Positions 61,701-64,000 of a stretch of DNA of 64,000 nt are shown here, piece by piece; the first letter of the stretch is position 1; every line of letters starts with the position of its first letter. The position numbers and the translations under genes were made by a program. The DNA is from an uncultured Lachnospiraceae bacterium (GTDB lineage Bacteria; Bacillota; Clostridia; Lachnospirales; Lachnospiraceae), in NCBI GenBank assembly GCA_947626415.1, contig CANQSA010000012.1, positions 1 through 64,000 of the forward strand, read 5' to 3'. Below the pieces are notes generated by a model. It did no database searches. It saw nothing but the letters and a program-made list of their open reading frames with translations, and was not told the DNA's origin.

Positions 61701-62911
61701 AGGAGGGCTGCCAGATCCGGGAAGATTTCCAGACTGCGTTTTAAAATGCCGTGGATATAGGCGATGACCGTACCGTAATTGGTGATCGGTACGCCCTGGT
61801 CTACGGCGCAGGCGGTCCGGTACCGGACTTCCCGTTCGTTCAGCATACAGCCGCCGCAGTGGACGACTAGCTTGTAAGGCGACAGATCTTCCGGAAATTC
61901 CCCGCCGGAGGTAAAGGCAAACTGCACATTCTTGTTTGTATAATTGGTAATCCATCGGGGCAGTTTTACCGTGCCGATATCGTCACACTGGCGATGGTGT
62001 GTGCAGCCCTCGCAGATCAGAACCGTATCGCTGTCCTCTAACTGTTCCAGAGCAGCCACGCCGCGGACTGCGTCAGCCAGCAATCCTTTATGGCGCGCCA
62101 TCAGAATGGAAAATGAAGTCAGCAGGATATCTTCCGGCGTATCGGCGGATACCTGCGCGAATGCCTGACTGTCCGTTACTACCATGACCGGTTTTTGCTT
62201 CAGCGCGGCAAGCGCGTTCTTTAATTCCGTTTCCTTTACCACTATGCACATAGCGTCTGCGTCCAAGATATCCCGAATCGTCTGCTGCTGCGGAAGGATC
62301 ATTCTGCCCTTTGGCGCCGCGGAATCGATGGGCGTTACCAGAATGATCAGATCTTTCGGAGCGATCAGGTCCCGGATGATCGGAAACGGTTCCTCGGCGG
62401 TCTTGCCCAGTTTTCCGATCGCTTCTTTTAATTCATAGATGCCGGTCTGTTTTAACGCGCTGACGTACAGCGTGGAGCCGGAACGGATTTCTTCCGGAGC
62501 GGGAACCTGTTCTGAGAGCAGGTCGGCTTTGTTGCAGACCTGCAGATACGGAATCTGCTTTTTCCGGAAGGTTTCGATCAAATCCTGTTCAATTTCCGTA
62601 ATCCCTTCCGTGCCGTCAATAACCAGTACGGCCACATCTGTTTTATTGCAGACCTGTTTTGCTTTTTTGACCCGCAGCAGGCCCAGCTCGCCGCTGTCGT
62701 CAATGCCCGGCGTATCAATGATAACGACCGGCCCCAACGGCAGCAGTTCCATGGCTTTATAGACCGGGTCCGTGGTAGTCCCTTTTACATCGGAAACCAC
62801 GGCCAGAGCCTGCCCGGTGACCGCGTTTACCAGACTGGATTTCCCGGCGTTTCTTCTGCCGAAAAATCCAATGTGCAGGCGGTCGCCGGAAGGAGTATGA
62901 TTCAAACTCAT
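61697..62911 (-). CDS. hydF: [FeFe]-hydrogenase H-cluster maturation GTPase
   Basis: A 404-residue protein. The N-terminal GTPase has GRRNAGKS (residues 18-25), a GTTTDPV switch, DTPGIDD and CNKAD. The C-terminal cluster-binding domain has CEGCTHHRQCDD and VVHCGGCMLN, the CxH...HCxxC cluster motif of HydF. It serves as the scaffold on which the 2Fe subcluster is assembled before transfer to the hydrogenase. It lies 14 bases downstream of hydG on the same strand. Confidence 0.96.
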   Translation of the reverse strand: MSLNHTPSGDRLHIGFFGRRNAGKSSLVNAVTGQALAVVSDVKGTTTDPVYKAMELLPLGPVVIIDTPGIDDSGELGLLRVKKAKQVCNKTDVAVLVIDGTEGITEIEQDLIETFRKKQIPYLQVCNKADLLSEQVPAPEEIRSGSTLYVSALKQTGIYELKEAIGKLGKTAEEPFPIIRDLIAPKDLIILVTPIDSAAPKGRMILPQQQTIRDILDADAMCIVVKETELKNALAALKQKPVMVVTDSQAFAQVSADTPEDILLTSFSILMARHKGLLADAVRGVAALEQLEDSDTVLICEGCTHHRQCDDIGTVKLPRWITNYTNKNVQFAFTSGGEFPEDLSPYKLVVHCGGCMLNEREVRYRTACAVDQGVPITNYGTVIAYIHGILKRSLEIFPDLAALL

Positions 62912-62925
62912 CGTTACCTCCCATT

Positions 62926-64000
62926 TTAAAACCGGAAATCCCGGATGCCTTCTTCAATCTTTGCCAGATGATCGGCGCAGATCTCGCGTACTTTTTCCTT
63001 CGGAATATTCTTCAATTCCGCCTCGATCAGCTTTTCGCCGATTGCGCGGGTCTCCTCGGAAGCATAGTCCATCAGATATTCTTTTAATGTCATCAGCGCG
63101 TTTGGATGGCAGCAGTTCTGAATCTGTCCGCTCTTGCACAGAGACATGAAACGGTCGCCGGTACGGCCTTCCCGGTAGCAGGCGGTGCAGAAGCTGGGGA
63201 TATAACCCATCTCCATCAGCCATCTTACCACTTCGTCTAAGGTTCGGTTGTCGCTGACGTCAAACTGCTCGGATTTTTCGTCTTCCGGTTCCGGCTCATA
63301 GTAGCCGCCTACGCTGGTACGGGACGCGCCGCTGATCTGAGAAACGCCCAGACGGATCACTTTTTCCCGAACTGCTTTGGACTCTCTGGTGGAAATGATC
63401 ATGCCGGTATACGGTACGCAGATCCGGATCAGCGCGCACAGCTTGGCGAAGGTTTCGTCGTCAATACCGTTGTCAAAGGTGTCCGGGTCAATGTCATCTG
63501 CTCGTTTTACACGCGGTACGCTGATCGTGTGCGGACCGACGCCGTGAACGGCTTCAAGATGCTCTGCGTGCATCAAAAGGCCGGCAAATTCGTAACGGTA
63601 CATTTCCAGACCGAACAGGACACCCAGTCCCACATCGTCGATGCCGCCTTCCATAGCGCGGTCCATCGCTTCCGTATGATAAGCGTAGTTGTGCTTCGGT
63701 CCCGTCGGATGCAGCTTCTCATAGCTTTCCTTATGATAGGTTTCCTGGAATAAGATATAGGTGCCGATACCGGCTTCCTTTAATTTCCGATAATTTTCTA
63801 CTGTAGTCGCCGCAATGTTTACGTTGACACGGCGGATCGCGCCGTTTTTATGTTTGATGCTGTAAATGGTCTTGATACATTCCAGAATATATTCAATCGG
63901 ATTGTTGACCGGATCCTCGCCGGCTTCAATGGCCAGACGCTTGTGTCCCATATCCTGTAATGCGGTTACTTCCTTAACGATATCCTCCTGCGTCAGTTTT
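62926..64000 (-). CDS. hydG: [FeFe]-hydrogenase maturation radical SAM enzyme (5' part beyond window)
   Basis: About 358 codons are visible; the frame is open through the right edge (KLTQEDIVKEV upstream of the first internal Met), so the N-terminal part with the radical SAM CxxxCxxC motif lies outside. The visible part has EAGEDPVNNPIEYI, GVGPHTISVPRVKRADD, STRESKAVREKVI and GASRTSVGGY, and the C-terminal cluster cysteines CTAC and NCC separated as in HydG. It cleaves tyrosine to supply CO and cyanide ligands for the H-cluster. It forms an operon with hydF. Confidence 0.96.
   Translation of the reverse strand, partial: KLTQEDIVKEVTALQDMGHKRLAIEAGEDPVNNPIEYILECIKTIYSIKHKNGAIRRVNVNIAATTVENYRKLKEAGIGTYILFQETYHKESYEKLHPTGPKHNYAYHTEAMDRAMEGGIDDVGLGVLFGLEMYRYEFAGLLMHAEHLEAVHGVGPHTISVPRVKRADDIDPDTFDNGIDDETFAKLCALIRICVPYTGMIISTRESKAVREKVIRLGVSQISGASRTSVGGYYEPEPEDEKSEQFDVSDNRTLDEVVRWLMEMGYIPSFCTACYREGRTGDRFMSLCKSGQIQNCCHPNALMTLKEYLMDYASEETRAIGEKLIEAELKNIPKEKVREICADHLAKIEEGIRDFRF

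Noticed and set aside
1-64000. CRISPR array, rRNA genes, prophage structural genes or a replication origin.
   Set aside because: No regularly spaced repeats, no rRNA sequence, no capsid or tail genes and no DnaA-box cluster were seen.

Overview
The window looks like a chromosomal stretch of an anaerobic gut Firmicute, most likely a Lachnospiraceae-type Clostridium. The evidence is moderate base composition, strong GGAGG ribosome sites, SigA-type promoters (TTGACx-N17-TATxxT), a tryptophan T-box, a fructose PTS operon, ferredoxin-linked indolepyruvate oxidoreductase, glycoside hydrolases of families 3 and 127, and the [FeFe]-hydrogenase maturases HydF and HydG. No species can be named from sequence alone.

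Region 1 (1-9800) is an AT-rich accessory island. It holds a promoter-led cluster of an unknown 307-aa protein, a DUF2188 protein and a TIR-domain protein. Next come remnants of an RlmCD/RumA-like methyltransferase gene with two imperfect direct repeats, which suggests an old integration site. Then comes a restriction-modification-like module: a small ribbon-helix-helix protein, an EcoRI-type adenine methylase and a DUF262-HNH nuclease. It is followed by a truncated serine recombinase whose catalytic serine codon is now arginine, two genes broken only by in-frame stop codons (one ADP-ribosyltransferase-like, one DUF4238), an IS256-family element with a frameshifted transposase, and an unknown 205-aa gene.

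Region 2 (9850-18400) has an operon of a large lipoprotein and a clostripain-like lipoprotein protease with a strong terminator, an orphan type IV pilin-like protein, a membrane glycerophosphodiesterase and a ferredoxin-containing aldo/keto reductase. Region 3 (18560-26510) is a PTS operon (fruK, fruA, ptsH, ptsI, fruR-like) followed by a tandem two-domain sugar-binding lipoprotein. The HPr lacks the regulatory serine 46. Region 4 (26520-28420) is a Trp T-box controlling a stand-alone TrpB2.

Region 5 (28530-33740) begins with decayed genes, including coding-like fragments on opposite strands. It continues with an intact operon of a small secreted protein and a three-part MacB/FtsX-like ABC transporter. 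Region 6 (33746-42960) has a domain-swapped GH3 enzyme, then a TrpR-like regulator with iorA, iorB, a phenylacetate-CoA ligase-like gene and a REC/HD-GYP/GGDEF regulator, then gene scraps. Region 7 (43090-54620) includes an AraC-type regulator fused to a RelA/SpoT-like HD domain, an acetyltransferase, an amidohydrolase, an acyl-CoA synthetase, an Rpn-like nuclease, a sodium/solute symporter divergent from an Rrf2 regulator, a tRNA cluster (Phe, Gly, Gly), a stand-alone trpF, an alkyltransferase and an aldo/keto reductase.

Region 8 (54760-64000) has an EF-G paralogue, a YczE-type membrane protein, a GH127 enzyme, a two-component system, hydF, and hydG running off the right edge. The best candidates for undescribed biology are the TIR/DUF2188/unknown cluster, the lipoprotein-clostripain pair, the secreted protein with its ABC transporter, and the AraC-HD fusion. 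All function statements rest on reading motifs by eye; no database search was possible.
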